Origin: Thermus amyloliquefaciens
Lineage (GTDB): Bacteria; Deinococcota; Deinococci; Deinococcales; Thermaceae
Length of the DNA: 64,000 nt
Assembly: GCF_000744885.1 (NCBI RefSeq)
Contig: NZ_JQMV01000003.1
Coordinates: 1,488,001 to 1,552,000, forward strand
Direction: 5' to 3'
Below the pieces are notes generated by a model. The model saw only the letters and a program-made list of their open reading frames with translations, was not told the origin of the DNA and made no database searches. A program made the position numbers and the translations under genes. Below, piece after piece: positions 38,424 through 46,611 of the stretch (within the stretch, counting starts at the first letter, position 1; each line of letters starts with the position of its first letter).

Positions 38424-39089
38424 TCAGTATGCCAAAAGGGCCTGGGCCAGAAGACCAAGCCGCCTCGAGGCCTCCTCCAAAAAGGCCTGGAAGTCCCTGG
38501 CCGCCCCCTCCCCAGCCCCATCGGTCACCGCGCGGATCAAGGCCATGGGGTGGCGGAAGCGCCAGGCCACCATGAGGGCCGCCGCCCCCTCCATCTCCAC
38601 CGCCTGGGCCCCGTGGAGCCGGGCAAGCCTCTCCGCCTCCTTCCGATCCGCCAGGAACCGGTCCCCCGTGGCCACCACCCCCCGCCGGGCGGGAAGGCCC
38701 AAGGCGGAAGCCGCCGCCTCGGCCCGGGCCAGAAGGCCAGGGTCCGAGGGAAAGAAGCGCACCCCGAAGGCGGTCTCCCCCGGCTCCCGGCCGAAGGGGG
38801 TGAGGTCCACATCCCACTGCACCGCCTTTTCCGCCAAGAGGAGGTCCAGGGCACGAAGGGTTGGGTCCAAGCCCCCGGCCACCCCCAGGAAGAAGCTCTC
38901 CTGGGGGGAAAACCGGGCCAGGACATAGGCCACCGCCGAGGCCGCCGCCACCTTCCCCACCCCGGTTTCCGCCACCAGCACCCCGGGGGCCTGGTGGAGG
39001 GGAAAGGGAGCCACAAGGGCCTCCTTAGCCCCCAAAGCCTCCCTTAGCGCCCGGGCCTCCTCGGGCTCCGCGGCGAAGAAAGCCCTCAC
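38424..39089 (-). CDS. mtnN: 5'-methylthioadenosine/S-adenosylhomocysteine nucleosidase-type enzyme
   Basis: 221 residues, purine/nucleoside phosphorylase fold. VAETGVGKVAAASA, FLGVAGGLDP, AVEMEGAAALMVA (ribose-binding Met-Glu) and IRAVTDGAG (catalytic Asp) are present. Futalosine hydrolase of menaquinone synthesis is close in sequence and cannot be excluded. However, the ATGA overlap with luxS strongly favours the S-adenosylhomocysteine nucleosidase role. Confidence 0.8.
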   Translation of the reverse strand: MRAFFAAEPEEARALREALGAKEALVAPFPLHQAPGVLVAETGVGKVAAASAVAYVLARFSPQESFFLGVAGGLDPTLRALDLLLAEKAVQWDVDLTPFGREPGETAFGVRFFPSDPGLLARAEAAASALGLPARRGVVATGDRFLADRKEAERLARLHGAQAVEMEGAAALMVAWRFRHPMALIRAVTDGAGEGAARDFQAFLEEASRRLGLLAQALLAY

Positions 39090-39553
39090 CTGCCCTCCAA
39101 GGGGATGGTCTTTTGCACCCTAAGGCCTTGCCGTAACACCTTCTCCGCCCAGGCCTTGGCCCCCGGGAGGTCGTGGTCCCGGTAGTTGCCGCACTCCCGG
39201 AAGCCCGCCCCCGGCACGGGTCCCTCGTGCAGGAGGACATCCCTCAGGGCCCGCTCCCAGGCCACCAACACCTCTTCCTCCTCCAGGGGGCCTTCCACCA
39301 CCAGGTAAAACCCCGTGCGGCACCCCATGGGGGAAAGGTCAATGACCCCCTCCAGGTGGTCCCGCAGGTAGCCCGCCAGCAGGTGCTCGAGGGTGTGCAG
39401 GCTGGCGGTGGGGAGGGCCTCCCGGTTGGGCTGGGCCAGGCGCAGGTCGTACTTCTCCACCCAGCCGCCCCCCACCCTTTTCCTCCCCGCCCGCCGCACG
39501 TAGGGGGCCCTTACCTTGGTGTGGTCCAGGGCAAAGCTCTCCACCTCGGCCAT
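39086..39553 (-). CDS. luxS: S-ribosylhomocysteine lyase LuxS
   Basis: 155 residues. Converts S-ribosylhomocysteine to homocysteine and the autoinducer-2 precursor. The zinc site is HTLEHLLAG (two His) plus the Cys of [24 protein letters not shown] near the N-terminus is the substrate region. With mtnN it completes detoxification of S-adenosylhomocysteine. A TAGGAT box sits 6 nt before the ATG, implying a leaderless mRNA. Head-to-head with guaA. Confidence 0.95.
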   Translation of the reverse strand: MAEVESFALDHTKVRAPYVRRAGRKRVGGGWVEKYDLRLAQPNREALPTASLHTLEHLLAGYLRDHLEGVIDLSPMGCRTGFYLVVEGPLEEEEVLVAWERALRDVLLHEGPVPGAGFRECGNYRDHDLPGAKAWAEKVLRQGLRVQKTIPLEGR

Positions 39554-39584
39554 GTCCCCATCCTATCTTGCTAGACTGGCCCAT
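39554..39584. promoter_or_regulatory. 31-nt divergent luxS/guaA promoter spacer
   Basis: TAGGAT on the minus strand (39560-39565) is 6 nt from the luxS ATG; TAGACT on the plus strand (39572-39577) is 7 nt from the guaA ATG. Neither gene has a Shine-Dalgarno. Both -35 elements would lie within the opposite gene. Confidence 0.55.
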
Positions 39585-41096
39585 ATGGTCTTGGTGCTGG
39601 ACTTCGGCTCCCAGTACACGCGGCTCATCGCCAGGAGGCTTCGGGAACTGAGGGCCTTCTCCCTCATCCTGCCCGGGAACACCCCCCTGGAGGAGGCCCT
39701 GAAGCACAGGCCCGAGGCCCTGATCCTCTCCGGAGGGCCCAACAGCGTCTTTGACCCCCAAGCCCCCCGCCCCGACCCCAGGCTCCTCCGCCTGGGCCTC
39801 CCCACCCTGGGCATCTGCTACGGGATGCAGCTCCTGGCCCAGGAGCTTGGGGGCAAGGTGGAGCGGGCGGGGCGGGCGGAGTACGGCAAGGCCCTCCTCA
39901 CCCGCTACCAGGGCCCCCTCTTCCGGGGCCTAAAGGGGGAGGTCCAGGTCTGGATGAGCCACCAAGACGCCGTGACCGAGCTTCCCCCGGGGTGGCGGGT
40001 AGCGGCGGAGACCGAGGAAAACCCCGTGGCCGCCATGGAGGCCCCCGACGGCAAGGCCTTCGCCGTGCAGTTCCACCCCGAGGTGGCCCACACCCCCAAG
40101 GGGATGCAGATCCTGGAAAACTTCCTGGAGCTTGCCGGGGTGAGGCGGGACTGGACCCCGGAGCACGTTCTGGAAAGCCTCCTCCAGGAGGTGCAAGAAC
40201 GGGTGGGGCAGGACCGCGTCCTCCTGGCGGTCTCCGGGGGAGTGGACTCCAGCACCCTAGCCCTCCTCCTGGCCAAAGCGGGGGTGGACCACCTGGCGGT
40301 CTTCGTGGACCACGGCCTCCTGCGCCTGGGGGAGCGGGAGGAGGTGGAGGGGGCCCTTAGGGCCCTGGGGGTGAACCTCCTGGTGGTGGAGGCCAAGGAC
40401 CGGTTTCTGCAAGCCCTAAAGGGGGTGGAGGATCCCGAGGAAAAGCGCAAGATCATCGGCCGGGAGTTCGTGGAGGTCTTCAGCCAGGTGGCCCGGGAAA
40501 GGGGCCCCTTCCGCTTCCTGGCCCAGGGCACCCTCTACCCCGACGTGATCGAGTCCGCCGGGGGGCATGGGGCGGCTAAGATCAAGAGCCACCACAACGT
40601 GGGCGGCCTCCCCGAGGACCTAAAGTTTGAGCTCCTGGAGCCCTTCCGCCTCCTCTTCAAGGACGAGGTGCGGGAGCTGGCCCTGCTTCTCGGCCTCCCC
40701 GACCCCATCCGCCTGCGCCACCCCTTCCCGGGACCGGGCCTGGCGGTGCGCATCCTGGGGGAGGTGACGGAGGAGAAGCTTTCCATCCTCCGCCAGGCGG
40801 ACGACATCTTCATCAGCCTCCTCAAGGAGTGGGGCCTCTACGGACAGGTGGCCCAGGCCCTGGCGGTCCTCACCCCGGTGCGGAGCGTGGGGGTGGCGGG
40901 GGATGAGCGCCGCTACGGCTACGTCCTGGCCCTACGGGCGGTGACCACCGAGGACTTCATGACCGCGGACTGGGCCAGGCTCCCCCTGGACTTCCTGGAC
41001 GAGGTGGCCAGGCGCATCCCCCGCCGGGTACCGGAGGTGGGGCGGGTGGTCTACGACCTCACCTCCAAACCCCCGGCCACCATAGAATGGGAGTGA
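39585..41096 (+). CDS. guaA: GMP synthase (glutamine-hydrolysing)
   Basis: 503 residues. N-terminal class I amidotransferase ([18 protein letters not shown], nucleophile Cys in [19 protein letters not shown]), ATP-pyrophosphatase domain with P-loop VSGGVDSST, and the C-terminal dimerisation domain ending [14 protein letters not shown], the family's standard end. The ATG at 39585 gives the normal N-terminus; the frame is open upstream. Its TGA overlaps the ATG of the next gene (TGATG). Confidence 0.97.
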   Translation: MVLVLDFGSQYTRLIARRLRELRAFSLILPGNTPLEEALKHRPEALILSGGPNSVFDPQAPRPDPRLLRLGLPTLGICYGMQLLAQELGGKVERAGRAEYGKALLTRYQGPLFRGLKGEVQVWMSHQDAVTELPPGWRVAAETEENPVAAMEAPDGKAFAVQFHPEVAHTPKGMQILENFLELAGVRRDWTPEHVLESLLQEVQERVGQDRVLLAVSGGVDSSTLALLLAKAGVDHLAVFVDHGLLRLGEREEVEGALRALGVNLLVVEAKDRFLQALKGVEDPEEKRKIIGREFVEVFSQVARERGPFRFLAQGTLYPDVIESAGGHGAAKIKSHHNVGGLPEDLKFELLEPFRLLFKDEVRELALLLGLPDPIRLRHPFPGPGLAVRILGEVTEEKLSILRQADDIFISLLKEWGLYGQVAQALAVLTPVRSVGVAGDERRYGYVLALRAVTTEDFMTADWARLPLDFLDEVARRIPRRVPEVGRVVYDLTSKPPATIEWE

Positions 41097-41665
41097 TGCC
41101 CGAAGCCGCAAGGCGCCTCGAGCCCCTTTCCCTCGAGGCCTACCTGGAGCTGGAGGCCAGGTCCCCGGTGAAGCACGAGCTGGTGGAGGGTACCCTCCAC
41201 GCCATGGCCGGGGCGAGCCGGGCCCACAACCTTATCGTCACTAACCTGGCCCTTCTCCTAGGCCCCCTGGCCCGGCGCAAGGGCTGCCGCCTCTATGTGG
41301 CGGACATGAAGCTCAAGGTGGGGGAACGCACCGTCTACTACCCCGACCTCATGGCGGTGTGCGCCCCACCCCCGGAAAACCCCTACTACGAGGAAGCCCC
41401 CTGCCTGGTGGTGGAGGTGCTCTCGGAAAGCACCGAGGGGGTGGACCGGCGGGAAAAGCTTTGGCGCTACCTGGCCCTTCCTTCCCTCCAGGCCTACCTC
41501 CTGGTGAGCGCCCTGGAGCGACGGGCAGAGCTTTATCGGAAGGAAGGAGGGGAGGTCTTCTACCAGGCCCTCGAGGCGGGGGAGGTACCCCTCCCCTGCC
41601 TGGAAGGGGGCTTCCTCCTGGAGGAGGCCTACGCGGGGGTGGACCTGGAGGCCCGCCCGGGTTAG
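41096..41665 (+). CDS. Uma2-family (DUF820, restriction-endonuclease-like) protein
   Basis: 189 residues. PD-(D/E)XK fold: SPVKHELVEGTLHAMAG, the Asp of VYYPDLMAVC, and LVVEVLSESTEGVDRREKLWRY form the usual DUF820 pattern with candidate Asp, Glu and Lys catalytic residues. Many paralogues occur in Thermus, Deinococcus and cyanobacteria and their function is unknown. Coupled to guaA by a 1-nt overlap, which is unusual company for this family. A second Uma2 fragment lies 0.5 kb downstream. Confidence 0.85.
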   Translation: MPEAARRLEPLSLEAYLELEARSPVKHELVEGTLHAMAGASRAHNLIVTNLALLLGPLARRKGCRLYVADMKLKVGERTVYYPDLMAVCAPPPENPYYEEAPCLVVEVLSESTEGVDRREKLWRYLALPSLQAYLLVSALERRAELYRKEGGEVFYQALEAGEVPLPCLEGGFLLEEAYAGVDLEARPG

Positions 41666-41689
41666 ACTGGAGGGGAAAGGAGGTAAAGC

Positions 41690-41977
41690 ATGCCCACCTT
41701 TATCGTCCTCAGCACCCTCACGGACGATGGCGCCGAGACCCTGGTGAAGAACCCCGAACGCATCAAGGAGGTGAACCAGGAGCTGGAAAGGGACTTCGGG
41801 GTCAAGGTGGTGGCCCAGTATGCGGTCTTGGGGCCTTATGACTTCGTGAACATCGTGGAGGCGGAGGATGCCTTGGCCGTGGCCCGGGCCATGCTCCACC
41901 TCGGGGCGCGGGGGAGCGTGAAGACCACCACCCTCGAGGCCATCCCCGTGGCCGACCTCATCGCCAAGCTCAAGTAG
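41690..41977 (+). CDS. GYD-domain protein
   Basis: 95 residues, ferredoxin-like alpha/beta dimerisation fold. TFIVLSTLTDDGAETLVKNPERI and VVAQYAVLGPYDFVNIVEAEDA are the GYD signature, and GSVKTTTLEAIPVADL closes it. Function of the family is uncertain. AAAGGAGG lies 7 nt before the ATG. Its stop overlaps by one base the GTG of the glyoxalase-like remnant. Confidence 0.88.
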   Translation: MPTFIVLSTLTDDGAETLVKNPERIKEVNQELERDFGVKVVAQYAVLGPYDFVNIVEAEDALAVARAMLHLGARGSVKTTTLEAIPVADLIAKLK

Positions 41978-42204
41978 TGGAGGTCCTGGAGACCGCGGTC
42001 TACGCCGAGGACCTGGAAAAGGCCCGGGCCTTTTACGAGGGGGTCCTGGGCCTCCCCTGCTTCCAGTTCAAGCCGCCCCGCCACGCCTTTTTCCGGGCCG
42101 GGCGCGGGGTCTTCCTGGTCTTCAACCCCGAGCAGACGGGGAAGGACGAGGCCCTGCCCCCCCACGGGGCCAAAGGAACTTTATGCCAAAGCAGGCATCC
42201 CTGA
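41977..42204 (+). pseudogene. truncated glyoxalase/VOC-family gene
   Basis: The first ~62 residues (VLETAVYAEDLEKARAFYEGVLGL, FFRAGRGVFLVFNPEQTG, PPHGAKG) are a normal N-terminal half of a vicinal-oxygen-chelate protein. The frame then ends in unrelated CQSRHP at 42204. The second half of the fold, including the C-terminal Glu ligand, is missing. At about 42172 the DNA changes into the tail of a Uma2 gene in another frame. It looks like a deletion or recombination scar. Confidence 0.75.
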
Positions 42205-42349
42205 AGTCTGGATCGTGAACCTGGCGGAAAACCTCCTGGAGGTCTACCGCCATCCCCAAGAGGACCACTACCGCCTTAGGGAGATCCTCCTCCCCGGCGA
42301 GGCCAAGGCTCCTCTGGCCTTCCCCAATCGGCCTATCCTTTGGTCGTGA
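42172..42349 (+). pseudogene. C-terminal remnant of a Uma2-family gene
   Basis: In the frame starting KELYAKAGIPEVWIVNLAEN and ending at the TGA 42347-42349, the translation matches the last ~57 residues of Uma2/DUF820 proteins (LYAKAGIPEVWIV, LLEVYRHP, YRLREILLPGE). It has no start and no N-terminal catalytic region. It differs from the intact neighbour at 41096, so it is not a simple duplicate of that gene. Its end overlaps the rnhA start. Confidence 0.7.
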
Positions 42350-42831
42350 AGCAGGTGGAGCTTTTCACCGACGGGGCCTGCCTGGGCAACCCCGGGCCCG
42401 GGGGTTGGGCCGCCCTTTTGCGCCATGGGGGGCACGAGCGCCTGCTTTCCGGGGGCGAGGCCTGCACCACCAACAACCGCATGGAGCTCACCGCCCTCCT
42501 CGAGGGCCTAAGGGCCCTCAAGGAGCCCTGCGAGGTGCACCTTTTCTCGGACAGCCAGTACCTGGTGCGGGCCCTAACCGAGTGGCTTCCCGCCTGGCAG
42601 CAAAGGGGCCTGCGCAAGGCAGACGGGAAACCCATAGAAAACCGCGACCTCTGGGAGGCCATCCTGGAGGAGCTGAAACGCCACCGCGTCCTCCCCACCT
42701 GGGTGCGGGGGCACCACGGCCACCCGGAGAACGAACGGGTGGACCGGGAGGCCAGGCGCCAGGCCAAGCGGCAAAGGGAACGGTCCCAGAACCCTTGTCC
42801 CCCCAAGGGGGCTACGCTTTTTCCCCGCTAG
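42346..42831 (+). CDS. rnhA: ribonuclease HI
   Basis: 161 residues. Degrades RNA in RNA-DNA hybrids. Active-site residues: Asp in LFTDGACLGNPGPGGWAA, Glu in NNRMELTALLEGL, Asp in FSDSQYLVRALTEWL, and Asp in ENERVDREARRQA. It resembles T. thermophilus RNase HI, including the CPPK-type tail. The GTG at 42346 is chosen; TATCCT lies 6 nt upstream, so the mRNA may be leaderless and its promoter lies inside the Uma2 remnant. Confidence 0.93.
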   Translation: MKQVELFTDGACLGNPGPGGWAALLRHGGHERLLSGGEACTTNNRMELTALLEGLRALKEPCEVHLFSDSQYLVRALTEWLPAWQQRGLRKADGKPIENRDLWEAILEELKRHRVLPTWVRGHHGHPENERVDREARRQAKRQRERSQNPCPPKGATLFPR

Positions 42832-42855
42832 GTAAAAAAACGTTATACTGAGGCC

Positions 42856-44538
42856 ATGCTAGGCCAGCCCAAAAGCCCTCTCGAGAGCCAACTCCGCCCG
42901 GAGGAACGGGAAGGCCCCGTGTTCAAGGCCAACAAGGACGCCTGGGTGGCCCTGGTGCGGGAGTTCAGGGAAAGCCTGGAAAGGGTGCGCCAAGGGGGCG
43001 GGCCCAAGGCCGTGGAGCGCCAGCACAAGAAGGGGCGCCTCACCGCCCGGGAGCGCATCGCCAAGCTTTTGGACCCGGGCACGGAGTTCTATGAGCTCAT
43101 GGCCTTCGCCGGGTGGGGGATGTACGAGGAGTGGGGCGGGGCCCCAGCGGGAGGCGTGGTCACCGGCCTGGGGCAGATCCAGGGCCAGACCTGGATGATC
43201 ATCGCCAACGACGCCACGGTGAAGGCGGGGGCCTTCTTCCCCATCACCGCCAAGAAGGTGATCCGGGCCCAGACCATAGCCTTGGAAAACCGCATCCCCA
43301 CCCTGTACCTGGTGGACTCCGCTGGGGTTTTCCTGCCCCTCCAGGACGAGGTCTTCCCCGACCAGGACGACTTTGGCCGCATCTTCTACCTGAATGCCCG
43401 CATGTCCGCCCTGGGCATCCCCCAGATCTCCGCCATCATGGGGAACTGCGTGGCCGGGGGCGCCTACCTGCCCGTCATGACCGACGTCCTCCTCATGACC
43501 GAGGGGAGCGGGCTTTACCTGGCGGGCCCCGCCCTGGTGAAGGCGGCCATTGGCCAGGAGGTGACGAGCGAGGAGCTGGGCGGGGCCAGGATGCACTTTG
43601 AGGTCTCGGGCACCGTGGACTTCTACGAACCCAACGACGAGGCCGCCATAGAACGGATCCGCCAGCTCATCGCCCTCTACCCACCCCCCAAGCTTGCCCC
43701 TTGGGCGGAAGGCCGCAAGGAGCCCAAAGACCCCCTCTACCCCGCGGAGGACCTCTATGGCCTCATCGCCCCCGACGGGTCCCGCCCCTATGACCTCCGG
43801 GAGGTGATCGCCCGCCTCGTGGACGGCTCGGAGTTTTTGGAGTACAAGGGGGGGTATGGGGAGACCCTGGTCACGGGGTTTGCCCGCATCGGGGGGTTTC
43901 CCGTGGGCATCGTGGGCAACCAACGCCTCATCCTGAAGAAGAAGGGTCGGATTGAGGTGGGCGGGGTCATCTACGCGGAGGCCGCGGACAAGGCCGCCCG
44001 GTTCATCCTGGAGGTGAACCAGATGAATATCCCCCTCCTCTTCCTCCAGGACGTGACCGGCTTCATGGTGGGGAAGGAGTCGGAGCAGGCGGGCATCATC
44101 CGCCGGGGGGCCAAGCTGGTGAACGCCGTTTCCAACTCCGTGGTGCCCAAGATCACCCTGATCCTGGGGGGCTCCTTCGGGGCGGGCAACTACGCCCTGG
44201 CGGGCAAGGCCTACGCCCCCAGGTTCATCTTCGCCTGGCCCAGCGCCAAGTATGCGGTGATGGGCGGGGCCCAGGCGGCCAAGACCCTTTTGGAGCTGGA
44301 GGTGGAGAAGCTCAGGCGGGAGGGCAAAGAACCCTCCGACGAGGAGCTTAAGGAGCTCTACGAAGGCATCAAGGGGCGCTACGAGGAGACCCTAGACCCC
44401 CGGTACGCCGCCGCCAGGCTTTGGGTGGACGGCATCCTCCTCCCCCACGAGACCCGGAAGTGGCTCATCCGGGCCCTCGAGGCCTGCGCCCTAAACCCCG
44501 AGCGGGAACCCTTCCGCACCGGGGTCTTCCAGGTGTAG
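42856..44538 (+). CDS. acyl-CoA carboxylase carboxyltransferase subunit (methylcrotonyl-CoA carboxylase beta type)
   Basis: 560 residues. Two crotonase-like halves: GRLTARERIAKLLDPGTEFYEL and VTGLGQIQGQTWMIIANDATVKAGA in the N-terminal half, and LFLQDVTGFMVGKESEQAGIIRRGAKL and GGSFGAGNYALAGKAY in the C-terminal half, characteristic of MCC/PCC beta subunits. The HMG-CoA lyase gene 4 nt downstream points to methylcrotonyl-CoA, hence leucine catabolism. The biotin-carboxylase subunit is not in the window. TATACT sits 6 nt before the ATG without a Shine-Dalgarno. Confidence 0.88.
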   Translation: MLGQPKSPLESQLRPEEREGPVFKANKDAWVALVREFRESLERVRQGGGPKAVERQHKKGRLTARERIAKLLDPGTEFYELMAFAGWGMYEEWGGAPAGGVVTGLGQIQGQTWMIIANDATVKAGAFFPITAKKVIRAQTIALENRIPTLYLVDSAGVFLPLQDEVFPDQDDFGRIFYLNARMSALGIPQISAIMGNCVAGGAYLPVMTDVLLMTEGSGLYLAGPALVKAAIGQEVTSEELGGARMHFEVSGTVDFYEPNDEAAIERIRQLIALYPPPKLAPWAEGRKEPKDPLYPAEDLYGLIAPDGSRPYDLREVIARLVDGSEFLEYKGGYGETLVTGFARIGGFPVGIVGNQRLILKKKGRIEVGGVIYAEAADKAARFILEVNQMNIPLLFLQDVTGFMVGKESEQAGIIRRGAKLVNAVSNSVVPKITLILGGSFGAGNYALAGKAYAPRFIFAWPSAKYAVMGGAQAAKTLLELEVEKLRREGKEPSDEELKELYEGIKGRYEETLDPRYAAARLWVDGILLPHETRKWLIRALEACALNPEREPFRTGVFQV

Positions 44539-44542
44539 CGCC

Positions 44543-45406
44543 ATGGCCAAGGTCCCCATCCGCTACGTGGAATGCCCCCGGGATGCCTGGCAGGGCTTCA
44601 GCCGCTTCATCCCCACGGAGGAAAAGGTGGCCTTCCTTGAGAAGCTTCTAGAAGCCGGCTTCCGCCACCTGGACCTCACCAGCTTCGTCTCCCCCAAGTG
44701 GGTTCCCCAGATGGCGGATGCGGAGGCGGTCCTGGCCGCCCTGCCGCCCCCTGAGGGCCGCACCTACCTGGCCATCGTGGCCAACGAGCGGGGCCTGGAA
44801 AGGGCGCTGGCGGCCAAGAACCTCACCCACGTGGGCTACCCCTTTTCCCTCTCGGAAACCTTCCAGCGCAAGAACACGAACCGCTCCCTGGAGGACTCCT
44901 GGCCCCTGGTGGGGGAGATGGTGCGGGCCACGGAGGGGAGGCTTGGCCTCGTGGTCTACCTCTCCATGGCCTTCGGCAACCCCTACGGGGACCCCTGGAG
45001 CCTGGAAGCCGTCTTGGAGGCCATGGGAAGGCTTAGGGAACTGGGGGTGCGGGAGATCGCCCTGGCGGACACCTATGGGGTGGCGGAAGCGGAGCGCATC
45101 CGGCAGGTGCTGGAAGGGGTGGTGGCCCGCTTCGGCCCCGAAGGCCTGGGAGCCCACCTGCACGCCCGGCCCGAGGGGGTTTTGGAGAAGGTGGAAGCGG
45201 TGTTGGCCAGCGGGGTGCGCTGGCTGGAGGGGGCCTTGGCGGGGGTGGGAGGCTGCCCCTTCGCTGGGGACGAGCTGGTGGGCAACCTGCCCACGGAAAG
45301 GGTGCTTCCCCACCTGGAGGAAAGAGGCTACGCCACGGGGGTAGACCTGAAGGCCCTTCCCGGGCTGGCGGGCGAGGCGGCCCGGCTTAAGCTCCTCTAC
45401 GGCTAA
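44543..45406 (+). CDS. mvaB: hydroxymethylglutaryl-CoA lyase
   Basis: 287 residues, DRE-TIM-like barrel. Cleaves HMG-CoA to acetoacetate and acetyl-CoA in leucine breakdown. VPIRYVECPRDAWQGF replaces the usual EVGPRDGLQ: here the segment reads VECPRDAWQ, keeping the Arg-Asp pair. The C-terminal signature GVGGCPFAGDELVGNLPTE with the catalytic Cys is intact. Co-transcribed with the carboxyltransferase gene. Confidence 0.9.
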   Translation: MAKVPIRYVECPRDAWQGFSRFIPTEEKVAFLEKLLEAGFRHLDLTSFVSPKWVPQMADAEAVLAALPPPEGRTYLAIVANERGLERALAAKNLTHVGYPFSLSETFQRKNTNRSLEDSWPLVGEMVRATEGRLGLVVYLSMAFGNPYGDPWSLEAVLEAMGRLRELGVREIALADTYGVAEAERIRQVLEGVVARFGPEGLGAHLHARPEGVLEKVEAVLASGVRWLEGALAGVGGCPFAGDELVGNLPTERVLPHLEERGYATGVDLKALPGLAGEAARLKLLYG

Positions 45407-45448
45407 GGGCCGCTTTGGTGGGCGATGCCCAGGGGCACCTGGGGGGGC

Positions 45449-45844
45449 CTAGGCCACCCTTTTCAGGTAGATCCCGGGGTCCGTGGGGTTGGCGATGGCG
45501 TTCACCCGCGGGATGAGCGCCTCAGGCGGAAGGTCCAAAAGCTCCGGCAACTCCGCTGGGGAAACCACGGCCTCGTAGAACTTCTTAGCCCCAAGCCTCA
45601 ACAAAAGCTCCACCAGCTCCGAAAGCGCCTCCTCCCCTCCCGGGAAGGCCGGGCCAAAGGCGTCGGGGGTGAGGAGGTCCTTCTTGCCCCCGTGGATCAC
45701 CACCGCGTAACGGGCCTGGGGGCGGCGGTCCTGCCAGTCGGTGAGGAAGTACACCTTGGCCTCGGGAAAACGCACCCCCTTGAGGGCCTCCTTGAGGGCC
45801 TCGAGGGTCAGCCTGGGAGAGGCACGCAAGCCCACGCGTTCCAT
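45449..45844 (-). CDS. conserved protein of unknown function
   Basis: 131 residues, not recognised. The translation begins MERVGLRASPRLTLEALKEAL and shows an alternating alpha/beta pattern (KVYFLTDWQDRR, ARYAVVIHGGKKDLL, LIPRVNAIANPTDPGIYLK) without a membrane segment. The ATG at 45844 is preferred over the one at 45853 because TAAGAT lies 7 nt before it. It ends 42 nt from the convergent mvaB stop. Codon use matches its neighbours, so it is likely a real gene. Confidence 0.7.
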   Translation of the reverse strand: MERVGLRASPRLTLEALKEALKGVRFPEAKVYFLTDWQDRRPQARYAVVIHGGKKDLLTPDAFGPAFPGGEEALSELVELLLRLGAKKFYEAVVSPAELPELLDLPPEALIPRVNAIANPTDPGIYLKRVA

Positions 45845-45883
45845 GCTTCCCATCTTACGGCTGCCCCCCAGGGACAGGGGTCC

Positions 45884-46375
45884 TCAGCCCAGGAGCTTGC
45901 GGGCGTAGATGACCTGGCCGGCGTGGTGCTGGGCGTGCTCCACCAGGTGGTGGAGGACGTGGGCCCTGGGGGCCTGCAAGCCCTGGGCCCCCACGGGGAC
46001 CTCCTGGAAAAGATCCCCCTCCCCAAGCCCCCGAAAGGCGGAAAGGAGCCTGGCCCAGGCCTCCCGGAAGCGGGCCACCACCACCCCCTTGGCCTCGGGC
46101 TCCCCCAGAAGCTCCCACTCCCGTCCCCTCTTGGCCCACTCCGGCAGGTCCAAGGAAAGGGCGTAAGAGGCCAGGCGCAGGGAGCTTCCCGCCACGTGGC
46201 GCACCAGGCCGCCGATGGGGTTCACCCCCTCCTTCGGCCGCCACCAAAAAGCCTCCTCAGGGAGATCAAAGGCCCACTTTTCCAGATGGGCCTCCACCTC
46301 CTTGAGACCCTTGATCCAGGCGGAGACCGCCGGGGGCACCCCCGGCTCCAGGGGTTCCAGAAAGGGCGCGGGCAT
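45884..46375 (-). CDS. DinB-like four-helix-bundle protein
   Basis: 163 residues. The three metal-site His positions of DinB/YfiT proteins are visible: VRHVAGSSLRLASYAL in the first part and HLVEHAQHHAGQVIYARKLLG near the C-terminus. Many such proteins are thiol-dependent transferases (bacillithiol or mycothiol). Substrate unknown. TAGCAT is 6 nt before the ATG. Divergent from the small membrane protein at 46408. Confidence 0.85.
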   Translation of the reverse strand: MPAPFLEPLEPGVPPAVSAWIKGLKEVEAHLEKWAFDLPEEAFWWRPKEGVNPIGGLVRHVAGSSLRLASYALSLDLPEWAKRGREWELLGEPEAKGVVVARFREAWARLLSAFRGLGEGDLFQEVPVGAQGLQAPRAHVLHHLVEHAQHHAGQVIYARKLLG

Positions 46376-46407
46376 ACCCCCATGCTACACCCCGTAAACT
46401 GACGGGC

Positions 46408-46611
46408 ATGGAGGCCCTGGCCCTATTCGCCCTCCTGGCGGGGGGAGCCTATTTCCTCGCCCGGCGCAGGAGGCCCGCCGCCTGCCCCCAGTGCGGCCTG
46501 CCCCGGGCCCTGGCCCTGGAGGTGGCCCGGCACCGGCGTTTCTGCCCCCACGTGGCCTTCCGCGCCTGCCCTTACGATCCCAGGAAGGGGGTGTACCGCC
46601 AGCGGCGATGA
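46408..46611 (+). CDS. small membrane-anchored Cys-rich protein
   Basis: 67 residues. One N-terminal membrane helix (about 2-18) is followed by a basic patch (RRRRP) and a CPQC...C...C arrangement (Cys26, Cys29, then FCPH and ACPYD) that could bind zinc. Not assigned to a family. TAAACT lies 7 nt before the ATG. The stop overlaps the next gene start (ATGA), so the two are coupled. Confidence 0.65.
   Translation: MEALALFALLAGGAYFLARRRRPAACPQCGLPRALALEVARHRRFCPHVAFRACPYDPRKGVYRQRR

Noticed and set aside
44543-45406. 2-isopropylmalate or homocitrate synthase instead of HMG-CoA lyase
   Set aside because: The C-terminal GVGGCPFAGDELVGNLPTE signature and the adjacent carboxyltransferase gene favour HMG-CoA lyase.
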